Origin: Bufo bufo
Taxonomy: Eukaryota; Chordata; Amphibia; Anura; Bufonidae
Assembly: GCF_905171765.1 (NCBI RefSeq)
Contig: NC_053390.1
Location: 329,876,294 to 329,940,293, forward strand
Direction: 5' to 3'
Length of the DNA stretch: 64,000 bases
Each line of letters begins with the position of its first letter. Position 1 is the stretch's first letter. The notes beneath the pieces were generated by a model. That model had not been told where the DNA came from, ran no database searches, and worked only from the letters and a program-made list of their open reading frames with translations. The position numbers and the translations under genes are program-made. This document shows positions 30,222 through 41,446 of the stretch, one piece after another.

Positions 30222-32621
30222 ATGTCGTGGGTTAAGGCAGCAGCAGGATTGCAACAAGAATCTGTTGAAATGGAGGAGCTCCTCAAGCAGATGGTGCAGA
30301 GCAATCTGCAGCAGCGGCAGGCACTGGAGCAGCAGCAAAGAGCCCATACAGAGGCTTTACAGGCTCAACGGCAGGCTAATGCGCAGCAACACGAGACTAA
30401 CCGTCTATTGACTGAGCAAATTGCGGCCCTCAGAGATGCTGTGACAGCACCACAAGTGGTGCATATGGCTGGGCAAGCTTCAGGTGGTGTTTGGAAAACT
30501 GTACAGCAGGGGCGTACACAGAAATCATTGGGCCCCATAGCAAGAATTTAGATTGGGCCCCCATGCCTGTTCCTAGTCCCTCCCACTATGCGCCCTGGCT
30601 CCTCTCACTACCCTCCCTAACTTCTCCCCTGCCCCATCTCGTGCAGCAGTACTCACGTTGGAACCCAACAGACCCATTATAGTGAATGGGATCCGGTAGG
30701 TTCCAGCAGTGTTCAGCATATATTGACAAAAATCTGGGGCATTACATGATGTAATACCACCCAACTTTCCTGCTGTCCAGCATGGCACATGCACATGAGA
30801 AAAGACATGAGAAAAGTTTGATGAAGTGAGTGTCCCCCTTTCCCCATCCTCTGTGTCTTGCAGGACAGCTGGCATACAGTGACATTACTTGCTATCCTGC
30901 ATAACACATGTGCAGAGACATGAGTCTTTGGGAAAGCTGAGTGACCCCTCCCCTCTGCCTTTCCATGTTCTTATCTGCTTTTATGCCTTGCAGGATAGCA
31001 GAAAATCTGAGTGACATTACATGATGTAATAGCACCCAGCTTTTCTGCTCTCCTGCATGGCACATGTGGAGAGACATGAGAAAGCTGAGTAACACAACCC
31101 TCATATCTTCTCATGCCTCTGCACTTGTGCCATGCAGGACATCAGGAAAGCTGAGTCACATTACATAATGTAGTGACACCCAGCTTCCCTCCTGTTCTGA
31201 ATGGCATATGTGCAGAGGAATAGCCTGGGAAAGCTGAGTGACCTTGCCCCCTTCCACACACATACACCTCTGCACTGTCCTCACCTACAAGTCATCACTT
31301 ACTTCATTACTGGTTGTGGCAATCCAGCGGAATCAGGCGGGGGTGGAGCTAACAGGCAGGAGGCGGAGCTAGGAGGCGGGGCTAGCAGACGGGAGACAGT
31401 TAGGAAGATAGACAGGGGCGGGGACTCTCCTCCACTGCAGGGCCCCCCCTTCCTCACGGGCCCCATAGCAGCTGCGTGGTCTGCCTATATGGTAGGTACG
31501 CCACTGCTGTGCAGTCTGCTTTACAGAGAATGACAAATGAGGACGACTTGGAGGCTTATTTAACTGTCTTTGAACGTATTGCAGACAGAGAGAAACTGCC
31601 TGTAGAGCAGTGGGCTGAGGTGCTGGCTCCATATTTGACTGAGGAGCCGCAGAAAGCATACTATGACCTGACCTTGCAGGATTCGAGAGACTACCGCAAA
31701 TTAAAACTGGAAATACTGGCTCGCATGGGAGTCAGTCCTGCACTCCAGGCCCAGCGGGTACAACAGTGGATCTTTTGCCAAGACAAACCACCGAGGTCAC
31801 AGATGTTTGATCTGTTCCACTTGGTACGGAAGTGGTTGCAACCAGAGTCGTCGTCCCCAGAGCAGATGGTAGAAAAAGTGGTAATGGATCGTTACCTGCA
31901 CTCTCTTCCCGGGCCAGTACAACGCTGGGTTGCCCAGGGAGATCCCCAGAATGCTGACCAGCTGATAAACCTGGTTGAGAGGTACACTGCAGCGGAGAAC
32001 CTCCTTGCAGGAGCTGAGAAAATAAAAAAAACTCCCGGTAATCCCAAGGTTTATGCGGAACCCAGTAAGAGGGGGTTTAAACCCAGGGGAGAGCGGGGAC
32101 AAGTGCCCGTGGAAACGAAAAAAAAATCACCAGAAACTGGTTCTAGACCTCCACCCCGCCGTCTTGTTTGTTGGAGGTGTCATAACCTGGGGCACATTGC
32201 AGCTCACTGTCCCATGACAAATGAACATATGGATTGTGATATGGCACGACGGTGCTCCCTGTTTGCCCATCCCGCCTGCAGTGCCATCCAGTACCAGGCA
32301 ACCGGGCCTCATATGTGCCAGGTGACTGTCAATGCTAGCCCTGTGACTGCACTACTAGACTCAGGAAGCCTGGTTACACTTGTTAGAGAAAATCTTGTTC
32401 CCGTATTGCCGGCACCTGGTCAGGGCATGGGGGTGATGTGTGTGCATGGGGATGTTAAGAACTATCCAGTTGCTCAGGTCACCATAGCCACTGAATGTGG
32501 GACTGTATTGCATACGGTGGGCATGGTGAAGAACTTATTGCATGCCATGATAATAGGGCGGGATCTTCCGTTGTTTTGGGAACTGTGGGGTAAAATGTCA
32601 CCCAAACAAGTAAAATTTTGA
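30222..32621 (+). pseudogene. Gmr1-like gag and protease, interrupted by a MITE
   Basis: The ATG at 30222 (MSWVK) is supported by MSYIK at the start of the second copy. A Gln-rich coiled coil follows. The frame is interrupted at 30507 by a MITE and resumes at 31507 (LQRMTNEDDLEAYL). The capsid C-terminal part (RVQQWIFCQDKPP, LHSLPGPVQRW, LINLVERYTA; about 31755-31995) is a SCAN-type domain; SCAN domains of vertebrate zinc-finger proteins are known to derive from Gmr1-like gag. A CCHC knuckle (CWRCHNLGHIAAHC, about 32170) and an aspartic protease with ALLDSGSLV (about 32350) follow, ending with MIIGRDLP. The frame ends at 32621, and pol resumes in another frame, so an indel has occurred between them. 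Confidence 0.92.
30507..31506 (+). mobile_element. 1000-bp hAT-type MITE inside gag
   Basis: Ends CAGGGGCGTACACAG and, read inward from the right, CAGTGGCGTACCTACC. Flanks CTGTACAG (30499-30506) and CTGTGCAG (31507-31514) match at 7 of 8 positions. The interior has repeated variants of GGCACATGTGCAGAGACATGAG. A shorter relative in opposite orientation is at 36075-36628. Confidence 0.88.
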
Positions 32622-35045
32622 GGAAATCACAAACCAGGCTATGCCTAGTGAACCAGCTGAGATAGTTGAGGGATTTCCGCTATCTGTCTTGGTGGGAGAC
32701 GAGAGTGAGTCCGTAGAATCTGAGCAGACCATACCCGTTCTGGATATCCCGCAAGGGAATTTTGGGACGGCCCAGGCGCAAGACCCTACTCTAAAAGGGG
32801 CTTTAGCAAATGTGACTGTTCTAAATGGTGTTCCCCAAGAGCCGGGTGCTGACCACAGGTATCCGTATTTTGAAATGCACAATGACCTCTTATATCGGGT
32901 TACCAAAGCTCACAATGAGGTGATAGAACAGTTAGTGGTTCCCGGGCCCTATAGAAAAATGGTCCTAGAAATGGCCCATACTCATGTGTTAGGGGGTCAC
33001 CTAGGTACAGATAAAACCCGCGAACGAATATTTCAGAGGTTCTATTGGCCGGGGTGTTATAAAGAAATAGACGAATACTGCAAATCCTGCCCTACATGCC
33101 AATTAAAGGCCCCACTGTCTCATTTTAAAAGTCCGTTGGTGCCACTTCCTATTATTGAGATACCATTTGAAAGGATCGCCATGGACTTAGTGGGACCATT
33201 AGACAAATCAGCTAGGGGACACCAGTATATTCTAGTAGTGCTGGATTATGCTACCCGGTATCCAGAGGCCGTGCCGTTACGAAACTCCTCCGCTAAAACT
33301 ATTGCTCGGGAGTTGTTTCATATATGCACGAGAGTGGGACTCCCCAAAGAAATCTTGACTGACCAAGGGACCCCATTTATGTCCAGGGTCATGGTCGAGC
33401 TGTGTAAACCACTGAAAATTAAATAGTTAAAAACTTCAGTGTACCATCCCCAAACTGATGGCCTTGTAGAAAGGTTCAATAAAACCTTGAAAGCCATGTT
33501 GAAAAAGGCCATTGAGAAATATGGCAAGGATTGGGATTGTTTGTTGCCATATCTGTTGTTTTCAATCCGGGAAGTTCCTCAAGTTTCTACAGGGTTCTCG
33601 CCTTTTGAGTTGCTTTATGGTAGACACCCTCTGGGTTTGCTTGATATAGCTAAGGAGACATGGGAGACTGAAGTTACTCCATACAGAAGTGTCATTGATC
33701 ATGTGGTACAAATGCAAGAGAGAATTGCCAAGGTGATGCCCATAGTGAAGGAACATCTCCAGAGGGCCCAAGAAGCTCAGAGAAGTGTGTACAACCGTTC
33801 TGCCAGAATCAGAGAGTTCAAGCCAGGGGATCGGGTATTAATTCTGGTACCTACGGTTGAGAGCAAGTTATTGGCTAAATGGCAGGGACCTTTTGAGGTG
33901 ATGGAAAAAGTTGGGGAAGTAAATTATAGAGTCCATCAGCCAGGGAAAAGGAAACCAGTGCAGGTCTATCATGTAAACTTAATGAAACCTTGGAGAGAAC
34001 GGGAGTCCTTGTCAGCTACGCTCTTATCTCCCACTGTTTCCGGTCCTGAGTTTGGAAAGGTGACAATTGCTAGTTCCTTATCACGTCCCCAAAGACAGGA
34101 AACTAAAGAGTTGTTGCAACGTAATACGGACATATTCTCTAGCTTACCAGGTTGCATTAATGTGGTGGAACATGATGTCATCACTGAACCCCACATAAGG
34201 GTTAAAGTAAAACCATATCGCATCCCAGAAGCCCGTAGACAAGCAGTCTCAGAAGAGGTTCAGAGGATGTTACAATTAGGGGTAATTGAAAGGTCCAAAA
34301 GTGAATGGTCCAGCCCAATTGTGTTGGTCCCAAAACCAAATGGAAGCTGGCGCTTTTGTAATGACTTTCGGAAACTTAATGAGGTTTCCAAGATGGATGC
34401 TTACCCTATGCCTAGGGTGGATGAACTGGTTGAAAGGTTGGGTCCCGCCAGGTATATAACCACATTAGACCTCACCAAAGGGTATTGGCAAATACCATTA
34501 GCAAAAGAGGCCCGAGAGAAAACAGCCTTTTCTACGTCAAAGGGATGTTTCCACTATGTGAGGATGCCATTTGGGTTGAAAGGGGCCCCTGCTACATTTC
34601 AAAGGGCAATGGATGACATTTTGCTTCCCCACAGGGAATATGCAGCAGCCTACTTAGATGACATTGTTATCTACAGCCTGGATTGGAAACGCCATTTAAG
34701 TAAAGTCCAGGCCGTTCTAGACTCACTCAGAGAAGCAGGGTTTACAGCCAACCCAGAGAAGTGTGCCATAGGTATGGAGCAGGCCAAATACTTGGGTTAT
34801 GTTGTGGGAAGAGGCATGATTAAACCCCAGGCCAACAAGGTAGAAGCCATACAGAGTTGGCCCCGGCCTCTTAAAAAAAAACAAGTTCAGGCTTGCTTAG
34901 GGATAGTCGGTATTACCGGCGGTTTGTCCCCAACTTTGCCAGTATTGCTGCTCCTTTGTCTGACCTCACGAAAGGGAAAAAGTCAGTTATGGTTCAGTGG
35001 TCCCCGGAGGCAGAAAAGGCATTTGTAGAACTAAAGTCCGTTCTT

Positions 35046-35186
35046 TTTTATATAAATTTCTTTATTCATTTTTCTTAGTATAAAGGACAACATAACATTG
35101 GGCAATACGCCCCACATATTACAAACATGTAACATAATAGATATATTCGTGTTCATAATCAGTTAGCGGGGTACACAGACCCCAGG
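35046..35186 (-). mobile_element. 5'-truncated LINE-type 3' end in RNase H
   Basis: A 141-bp insert flanked by the exact 14-bp duplication TAAAGTCCGTTCTT (35032-35045 and 35187-35200). On the minus strand it ends GAATAAAGAAATTTATATAAAAAA, a polyadenylation signal and short A tail. The length and duplication suit target-primed reverse transcription by a LINE. The family is not identifiable from so short a tail. Confidence 0.82.
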
Positions 35187-35640
35187 TAAAGTCCGTTCTT
35201 TGTAGGCAACCAGTGCTAATAGCGCCAGATTTCTCCAAGGAATTTATAGTACAGACAGATGCATCAGAGGTGGGACTAGGGGCTGTTATGTCCCAGGAGG
35301 TTAACAGAGAAGAGCATCCTGTCATGTATCTAAGTAGGAAACGGAACCCCTGTGAGAGGAATTACTCGATTGTGGAACGGGAATGTCTGGCAATAAAATG
35401 GGCCCTAGAGTCCCTAAGGTATTACCTGCTAGGCAGAAAGTTCAGACTCGTCTCAGACCATGCCCCACTGAAGTGGATGAGTCAAAACAAGGGAAATAAT
35501 GCTAGGGTAACAAGGTGGTTCCTGGCATTACAGGATTTTGACTATGTGGTGGAACACAGGCCAGGTAAATTGCACATCAATGCAGATGCCCTGTCAAGAG
35601 TCCATTGTTTGGTTATGGAAGGTGCCAAGCCCCCCGCTTT

Positions 35641-35660
35641 AGGCAGAGAGGGGGGGGATA
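35641..35660 (+). other. Polypurine tract of Gmr1-like element
   Basis: AGGCAGAGAGGGGGGGGATA directly precedes the TGTAAGC start of the 3' LTR. Confidence 0.85.
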
Positions 35661-35787
35661 TGTAAGCATGCAGTGGGTGACATCATAGATGGTAGGTATG
35701 TGTCACTGAGGCTGCTACACTCAGTGATGTAAATCCCGGAGGTAAGTAGTGACCAGTGGTGGTAGATCACTGAGTTGGTGGTAGCTG
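35661..35787 (+). repeat. 3' LTR of Gmr1-like element, first part
   Basis: Matches 29684-29810. It ends with GGTAGCTG (35780-35787), the first copy of the target duplication of the inserted hAT. Confidence 0.92.
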
Positions 35788-36074
35788 CAGGGGTCGAGTC
35801 GAGGGGGAACGCGTGGGAACGGCGTTCCTGCACTTTTTTCATGGCAGGAACGCCGTTCCCTTTCAGGGCAAAAGGACCAGGAGGGGAAGCGGTGAAATCA
35901 GATTCACAGGGGGCGGAGCGTAGGCGAGGCCCTGCGTGACTCGCACCTTGCAGGGCAGGCTGAGGCTAAGTGAGGAGGGAAGGGGAGCGGCTTCAGTTGA
36001 GGACGGAAGACTCACTGACTGACTCCCCCCCTCCTCCTGGCTGAGAGCTCCCCTCCTCCTATCTTGAGCCTGCG

Positions 36075-36628
36075 ACCTACCATATAGGCAGACCACGTAG
36101 CTGCTATGGGGCCCGTGAGGAAGGGGGGGCCCTGCAGTGGAGGAGAGTCCCCGCCCCTGTCTATCTTCCTAACTGTCTCCCGTCTGCTAGCCCCGCCTCC
36201 TAGCCCCGCCTCCTGCCTGTTAGCTCCGCCCCTGACTGATTCCTCTGGATTGCCACAACCAGTAATGAAGTAAGTGATGACTTGTAGGTGAGGACAGTGC
36301 AGAGGTGTATGTGTGTGGAAGGGGGCAAGGTCACTTAGCTTTCCCAGGCTATTCCTCTGCACATATGCCATTCAGAACAGGAGGGAAGCTGGGTGTCACT
36401 ACATTATGTAATGTGACTCAGCTTTCCTGATGTCCTGCATGGCACAAGTGCAGAGGCATGAGAAGATATGAGGGTTGTGTTACTCAGCTTTCTCATGTCT
36501 CTCCACATGTGCCATGCAGGAGAGCAGAAAAGCTGGGTGCTATTACATCATGTAATGTCACTCAGATTTCCTGCTATCCTGCAAGGCATAAAAGCTATGG
36601 GGCCCAATGATTTCTGTGTACGCCCCTG
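36075..36628 (-). mobile_element. Second copy of the gag MITE family, shorter
   Basis: Reverse-oriented relative of 30507-31506: ACCTACCATATAGGCAGACC at the left and, on the minus strand, CAGGGGCGTACACAGAAATC at the right. About 450 bp of the interior present in the gag copy is missing. The left terminus is eroded (GCCTGCGACC in place of CAGTGGCGTACC). Confidence 0.8.
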
Positions 36629-36934
36629 CCTGACTGTCTGCTGAGGTGAGCGTGGCTGGACCATCCAACCGGACCGGGGTCCTGGTGGTCCGGTCCAGGC
36701 CAGTCTAAGTGTCTGTGACTGTCCCTGAGTGGTCTGGTGGGAGTGCCGGTGGCCAGCAGCCCCAGACCAGACCAGTAAATACCCCCTCTTTTATCTCAGT
36801 CAGTACTCTCATCAGATGTGACTGCAGGCAGCACAGCAGCAGGCCAGAAGAGATCGATCAGCCAGGATTAATGTGCACAGCCTGGGTGGGAGGCCCCCCT
36901 TACCCTGGCCTTAGGCAAGTGACAAACTGCCCCC

Positions 36935-37200
36935 CCTCCTCAATCTTAGGCAAGTGACAAACCCAGCTCTGCTACATCTACAACGAGCAACTACAACAAA
37001 TGTAATGCCAAACTGCAGTTCCTCTATGCAATTGTGATGCCTCAGATAGCTTCCACTGGACCCACAGCCTGTGGGTCCAGTGGAAGCTATCCAAGGCATC
37101 ACATAGAGGAACTGCAGTTTGGCATTACATTTGTTGTAGTTGCTCATTGTAGATGTAGCATAGCTGAGTTTGTCACTTGCAGTTTGTCACTTGCCTAAGC
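36935..37200. repeat. Long imperfect palindrome
   Basis: Arms of about 120 bp meet at GGACCCACAGCCTGTGGGTCC (37058-37078). Outer arm sequences CTTAGGCAAGTGACAAAC and its complement are recognisable at both ends. It lies inside the hAT-type element. Confidence 0.82.
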
Positions 37201-37410
37201 GAGGCCTCCCACTGTGCACATTAATCCTGGCTGATCGATCGCTGCTGCTCTCACATCTGATGAGAGATTTCCTAAGGGGGTATTGACTGGCATTAGGGAC
37301 GGGCTGGTGGATGAGGGCAGCCACCCGGTCCTGCCTATGGATCACCCAGTTTGCACTTAGCTATGCCCAGGCCCCATGCCAGGGGGTCCCTGATGTATTA
37401 ACTGACTAAT

Positions 37411-37537
37411 AACATGGAGATCCCAGTGCCAGCTGCCTTGCTGGTGGACGATTGGCAAATACTTATGCTGTGGGCCACAGCAGAAGTATATGCCAATCGT
37501 CCACCAGCAAGGCAGCTGGCACTGGGATCTCCATGTT
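37411..37537. repeat. Near-perfect palindrome, ~55-bp arms
   Basis: AACATGGAGATCCCAGTGCC at the left pairs with its exact complement at the right. The centre is near GTGGGCCAC (37471-37479). It lies inside the hAT-type element. Confidence 0.85.
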
Positions 37538-37704
37538 TATTTCATGTTAATTTTGCAGTTGTTTGTGTAAACTGGCACTACAATAAATTTTGCACTGAAT
37601 TTTCAGCGAAATAAAAAAAAAAAAATTTTTGGGGGGTGGGGGAAAGGGGTTGCAGTGGATCTTGGGTGAGTTCCCACACTTTTTTCCCCAGGACTTGACC
37701 CCTG

Positions 37705-38053
37705 GGTAGCTGGAATTTGGGTCCGGGATTTAGGAGTGACTGAAGAGCTTGGGTGGAAAGGTCACTCCCATACTCCATCTCGGGTGTTACCGCCACACAC
37801 ACAGGTGCGAGGGTGATTTTTAAAAAGACACTCTGCCAGAGAGCAGTGTGTGTGGATGGTGGTCTGAGAGGAAGACTACTGAACCAAACCTCTTGGCAGT
37901 GAGGATTTGCTGGGAGAAAACTGCAGCTGGTGAGAAGCCTGTATCACTGTGTTTTGTTATTTCATTTGGACTGTTCTGTTATTTGAAGAAAGCAAGCCTA
38001 TACGGTACTGTGTGCCTAATAAACCCTGAAAAGAGACTGAGTGGTCCCGTCTC

Positions 38054-38056
<3 letters not shown>
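37705..38056 (+). repeat. 3' LTR of Gmr1-like element, second part
   Basis: Starts with the second GGTAGCTG and matches 29803-30158 of the 5' LTR, ending CTCACA at 38056, followed by an (AT)n run. Confidence 0.92.
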
Positions 38057-38092
<36 letters not shown>

Positions 38093-38132
38093 CGTTAACC
38101 TATATAGCAATGTACAAGGTGAGACAACCCCT

Positions 38133-38774
38133 TTACCTTAATTAGTAAATCTATCCTTTAATAATACAGTAATTGGAATATTTTACGGAAAAAGACACAG
38201 GACTACATTAAAAATATCACAATAATATAAACCATGTTTTAGACCACATCACAAAACTAAGCATTGAGTTCCCCATCCAGTCACAAAGCAAAGCACTGCT
38301 GACAGCAGCGTGTTAAGAGAAGACTCGTAGAAGTCCAGAAACTGACTGCATTGATTTCAGGGAAGGAAAACGTGCTTAGTAATGTGCTAATATTTGCTAT
38401 GGGAATATCTTGTTTAGTAGGGAAAGAAATATGAGTCATTCTGAGGTTGGTAGGAATATGACCCAGTTCTCTATTACCAGCAGACTCATCAACTTAATGA
38501 GTACTACCCTTCTGTTTTTGACATTCTTTTGAGTGAAGGCTATATAAGTCATTCAGTATCTAACAAATGATCCAAAGGATTTTACAATACTGATGTTGGA
38601 TATATTGTACACTTCAACTCAAAGGCTAAGCAACAGGAAAAGACCATCAACTTAGAACAAAGGGGCCGTAACACTCTTTCAAGCCCCATACCCATCATTT
38701 TCTGACTTTGGATCTTTGACTCTGTAGTTATAGTTTCCCCATTCACTCAGTTTCGGTGACATGTCAAAACATGA
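38133..38774. other. Non-coding, unassigned
   Basis: No gene or recognisable repeat. It separates the TTAA-type MITE end from the TTAACCCTTAGG element. Confidence 0.5.
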
Positions 38775-39454
38775 TTAACCCTTAGGATACTGGAGGATTT
38801 TTTTTTTTCACTTTTGCCTTTTCATTTTTCTTGCCAGTCTTCCTAAAACCATAATTTTTATATTTTTCCATTCACATATCAAAATAAGGGCTTGTTTTTT
38901 CGAGGACAAGTTTTACTTTCTAATGCCACCATTTAATATGGCATACAATGTAGTGGGGAGCGGGAAAGAAATTCCATTTCCTCCACAGTTTTACAGGTTT
39001 TGTCCCTACGGCATTCTCTTTGCGGCAAAACTGACCTGTGCCCTTCACTACGAATACAACGATATCACATATGTATAGGTTTTATATTTTTTAAATCACC
39101 ATATTCTGACCCCCATAACTTTTTTATAGTTATGTCTACAGAGCTGTGCTAGGACACACAGTTTTTAGCGATACCATTTTGGAGTGTGTGTGACTTTTTG
39201 ATCACATTTTATAAAAAACTTTGGGGTAAGAGCAGCGATGAAAAAATGCTGAATTGGCCATTTTGATACTTTTTTCTGTTACGCCATTCACCTTATTGGA
39301 AAAATATTTTTATATTTTAATAGTATGGGCATTTTTGGATGCGATGATGCCCATGATTAGTTCACACTGGAGAAAATCTGAGCGAATCAGTGAGAAATGC
39401 ATTACTGAAGTGCATGTGCTGATTACTGTAATGGAGTGCTCCTCTGTAGTATAA

Positions 39455-40165
39455 GTACTGTACTGCATTCTACCTGTGCTATGTGTACTGTACTGCTTTC
39501 TATCTGTGCTATGTGTACTGTACTGTTTTCTATCTGTGCTATGTGTACTGTACTGCTTTCTACCTGTGCTATGTGTACTGTACTGCTTTCTACCTGTGCT
39601 ATGTGTACTGAACTGCTTTCTACCTATGCTATGTGTACTGTACTGCTTTCTACCTGTGCTATGTTTGCTGTACTGCTGTATACCTGTGCTATGTGTACTG
39701 TACTGCTTTCTATCTGTGCTATGTGTACTGTACTGTTTTCTATCTGTGCTATGTGTACTGTACTGTTTTCTATCTGTGCTATGTGTACTGTACTGCTTTC
39801 TACCTGTGCTATGTGTACTGTACTGCTTTCTACCTGTGCTATGTGTACTGTACTGCTTTCTACCTGTGCTATGTTTGCTGTACTGCTGTATACCTGTGCT
39901 ATGTGTACTGTACTGCTTTCTATCTGTGCTATGTGTACTGTACTGTTTTCTATCTGTGCTATGTGTACTGTACTGTTTCTATCTGTGCTATGTGTACTGT
40001 ACTGCTTTCTACCTGTGCTATGTTTGCTGTACTGCTTTCTACCTGTGCTATGTGTACTGTACTGCTTTCTACCTGTGCTATGTTTGCTGTACTGCTGTAT
40101 ACCTGTTCTATGTATACTGTACTGCTTTCTACCTGTGCTATGTGTACTGTACTGCTCTTTACAGG
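39455..40165. repeat. 30-bp minisatellite with 210-bp higher-order period
   Basis: About 23 units of CTGTGCTATGTGTACTGTAC plus TGCTTTCTAC. A variant unit containing ATGTTTGCTG and GCTGTATAC recurs at 39661, 39871 and 40080, i.e. every seven units. The unit length is a multiple of three and contains no stop in the plus frames, so long repetitive frames occur in all three. These are not genes. Confidence 0.93.
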
Positions 40166-40769
40166 TATTATTATCAGCTGCTCATTAGAAGACCATGTGA
40201 GGGTGACTTTCATTTTTCTGGTACACTGTTTGAACTGTAAAGGACCCTTAAGAGGCTCCTGTCCTTTTCTTAGAGAGCGATTTACTGCTTCCAGTAGCTA
40301 GTTCTGACTTTATCTGCACTAGTTGTCTGCTTGTTTGTCACTAGTGGCCATTGTAGGAAGGAACAAGAGTCTATCATTGATGGTCGGTACTGATTTTACA
40401 AACGTTGTTAACCCTTTAAGTGTTTTTTTTGGTCAAAGAAATTTCCGAATTTTACTTTTTGGGCAGATTTTCCATTTTAAGCATTTTTTTCCACTAACAA
40501 ATCAAGGATTAACAGCCAAACTAAACTCAATATTTATTGCCCTGATTCTGTAGTTTACGGAAACACCCCATATCTGGTCATAAACTGCTGTACGGACACA
40601 TGGCACGGCGCAAAAGGAAAGGAACACCATATGGTTTTTGGAGGGCAGATTTCACTGGGATAATTTTAACTTGCCATGTCACATTTAAAGACCCCCTGAT
40701 GCACCCCTAGAGTAGAAACTCCAAAAAAGTGACCCCATTTTGGAAACTATGGGATAAGGTTGCAGTTCT

Positions 40770-41435
40770 GTTGGTACTATATTAGGGTACAGATGATTTT
40801 TGGTTGCTCTATATTAAACTTTTTGTGAGGCAAGGTAACAAAAAAATAGCTGTTTTGGCACTGTTTTTATTTTTTGTTATTTACAACATTCATTTGACAG
40901 GTTAGATTGTGTTGTATTTTTATAGAGCAGGTTGTTATGGACGCGACAATACCAAATATGACTACTTTTTTGTTGTTGTTTGTTTCAGTTTTATATAATA
41001 AAGCATTTATGAAAAAAAAAAATTTTTAGTGTCTCCATATTCTGAAAGCCAATTTTTTTTAATTTTTTGGGTGACTGTCTTATGTAGGGGCTTATTTTTT
41101 TCGGTATGAGATGATGGTTTGATTGGTACTATTTTAGGGTGCATATGACTTTTTGATTGCTTGCTATTACACTTTTTGTGATGTAAGGTGACAAAAAAAA
41201 GCTTTTTCAACACCGTTTTATTATTATTTTTTTACGGTGTTCACCTGAGGGGTTAGGTCATGTAATATTTTTATAGAGAAGGTTTTTATGGACGCGGCGA
41301 TATCTAATATGTCAACTTTTTTTTATTTACACTAATATCATTTTTGAAACAAAAATAAATCATTGAAACAAAAATAAATCATGTTTTAGTGTCTCAATAG
41401 TCTGAGAGCCATAGTTTATTTATTTTTTGGGGCGA
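40770..41435. repeat. Tandem ~300-bp units, AT-rich
   Basis: Units share GGTACTATTTTAGGGTGCATATGA, TTTTTGTGATGTAAGGTGACAAAAA, GGTTAGGTCATGTAATATTTTTATAGAG and GGACGCGGCGATATCTAATATG. Copies start near 40770, 41090 and, after an insertion, near 42640. No coding function. Part of the TTAA-flanked complex. Confidence 0.75.
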
Positions 41436-41446
41436 TTGTCATATGT

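Larger units (their letters stand above)
32641..35665 (+). pseudogene. Gmr1-like integrase, reverse transcriptase and RNase H
   Basis: Integrase comes first: HHCC finger (HTHVLGGHLG, CPTCQ; about 32970-33105), core MDLVGPL, TDQGTPF and DGLVERF (about 33180-33475). One in-frame TAG at 33424-33426 separates the second Asp from the Glu. The integrase C-terminus runs to about 34000. RT then follows: VLVPKPNGSWRFCNDFRKLN, TTLDLTKGYWQIPL, MPFGLKGAPATF and YLDDIVIYS (about 34310-34680). A frameshift lies near 34900-34920 after an A-run. RNase H (QTDASEVGLG, ERECLAIKWAL, SDHAPLKW, HINADALSR) is cut by a LINE fragment at 35046-35186 and resumes to 35665. Confidence 0.93.
35788..37704. mobile_element. 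Non-autonomous hAT inside the 3' LTR, perfect 8-bp TSD
   Basis: The ends CAGGGGTCGAGTC and, read inward, CAGGGGTCAAGTCCTGG are inverted partners. GGTAGCTG is exactly duplicated at 35780-35787 and 37705-37712. A short hairpin, GGGAACGGCGTTCC with its partner GGAACGCCGTTCCC, lies near the left end. The 1.9-kb interior holds a nested MITE and two long palindromes. No transposase. Confidence 0.92.
29684..38056 (+). mobile_element. Gmr1-like Gypsy retrotransposon with nested insertions
   Basis: LTRs at 29684-30158 and 35661-38056 (the second split by a hAT) flank gag-protease, integrase, RT and RNase H, in that order. Integrase upstream of RT is the hallmark of Gmr1-like elements and differs from ordinary Gypsy. 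It inserted into an (AT)n run, so its 5-bp duplication is ambiguous (TATAT-like on both sides). Several frameshifts, one integrase stop and three nested insertions make it inactive. Confidence 0.93.
28703..38132. mobile_element. TTAA-type MITE split by the Gmr1-like element
   Basis: Left end TTAA-AGGGGTTGTCTCACC at 28699; right end GGTGAGACAACCCCT-TTAC at 38118-38135. The ends are exact inverted partners. What lies between, apart from the Gypsy element 29684-38056, is about 1 kb of non-coding DNA including a second small hAT MITE. I infer one MITE interrupted by later insertions. Confidence 0.65.

Noticed and set aside
31201..31533. Plus-strand frame running into gag
   Set aside because: Its first half is MITE sequence, repeated in reverse at 36012-36371; only the part after 31507 is real gag.
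39436..40301. Three overlapping frames of 220-254 codons, Cys/Leu/Tyr-rich
   Set aside because: They arise from a 30-bp minisatellite without stops in any plus phase; the peptides are only repeat translations.
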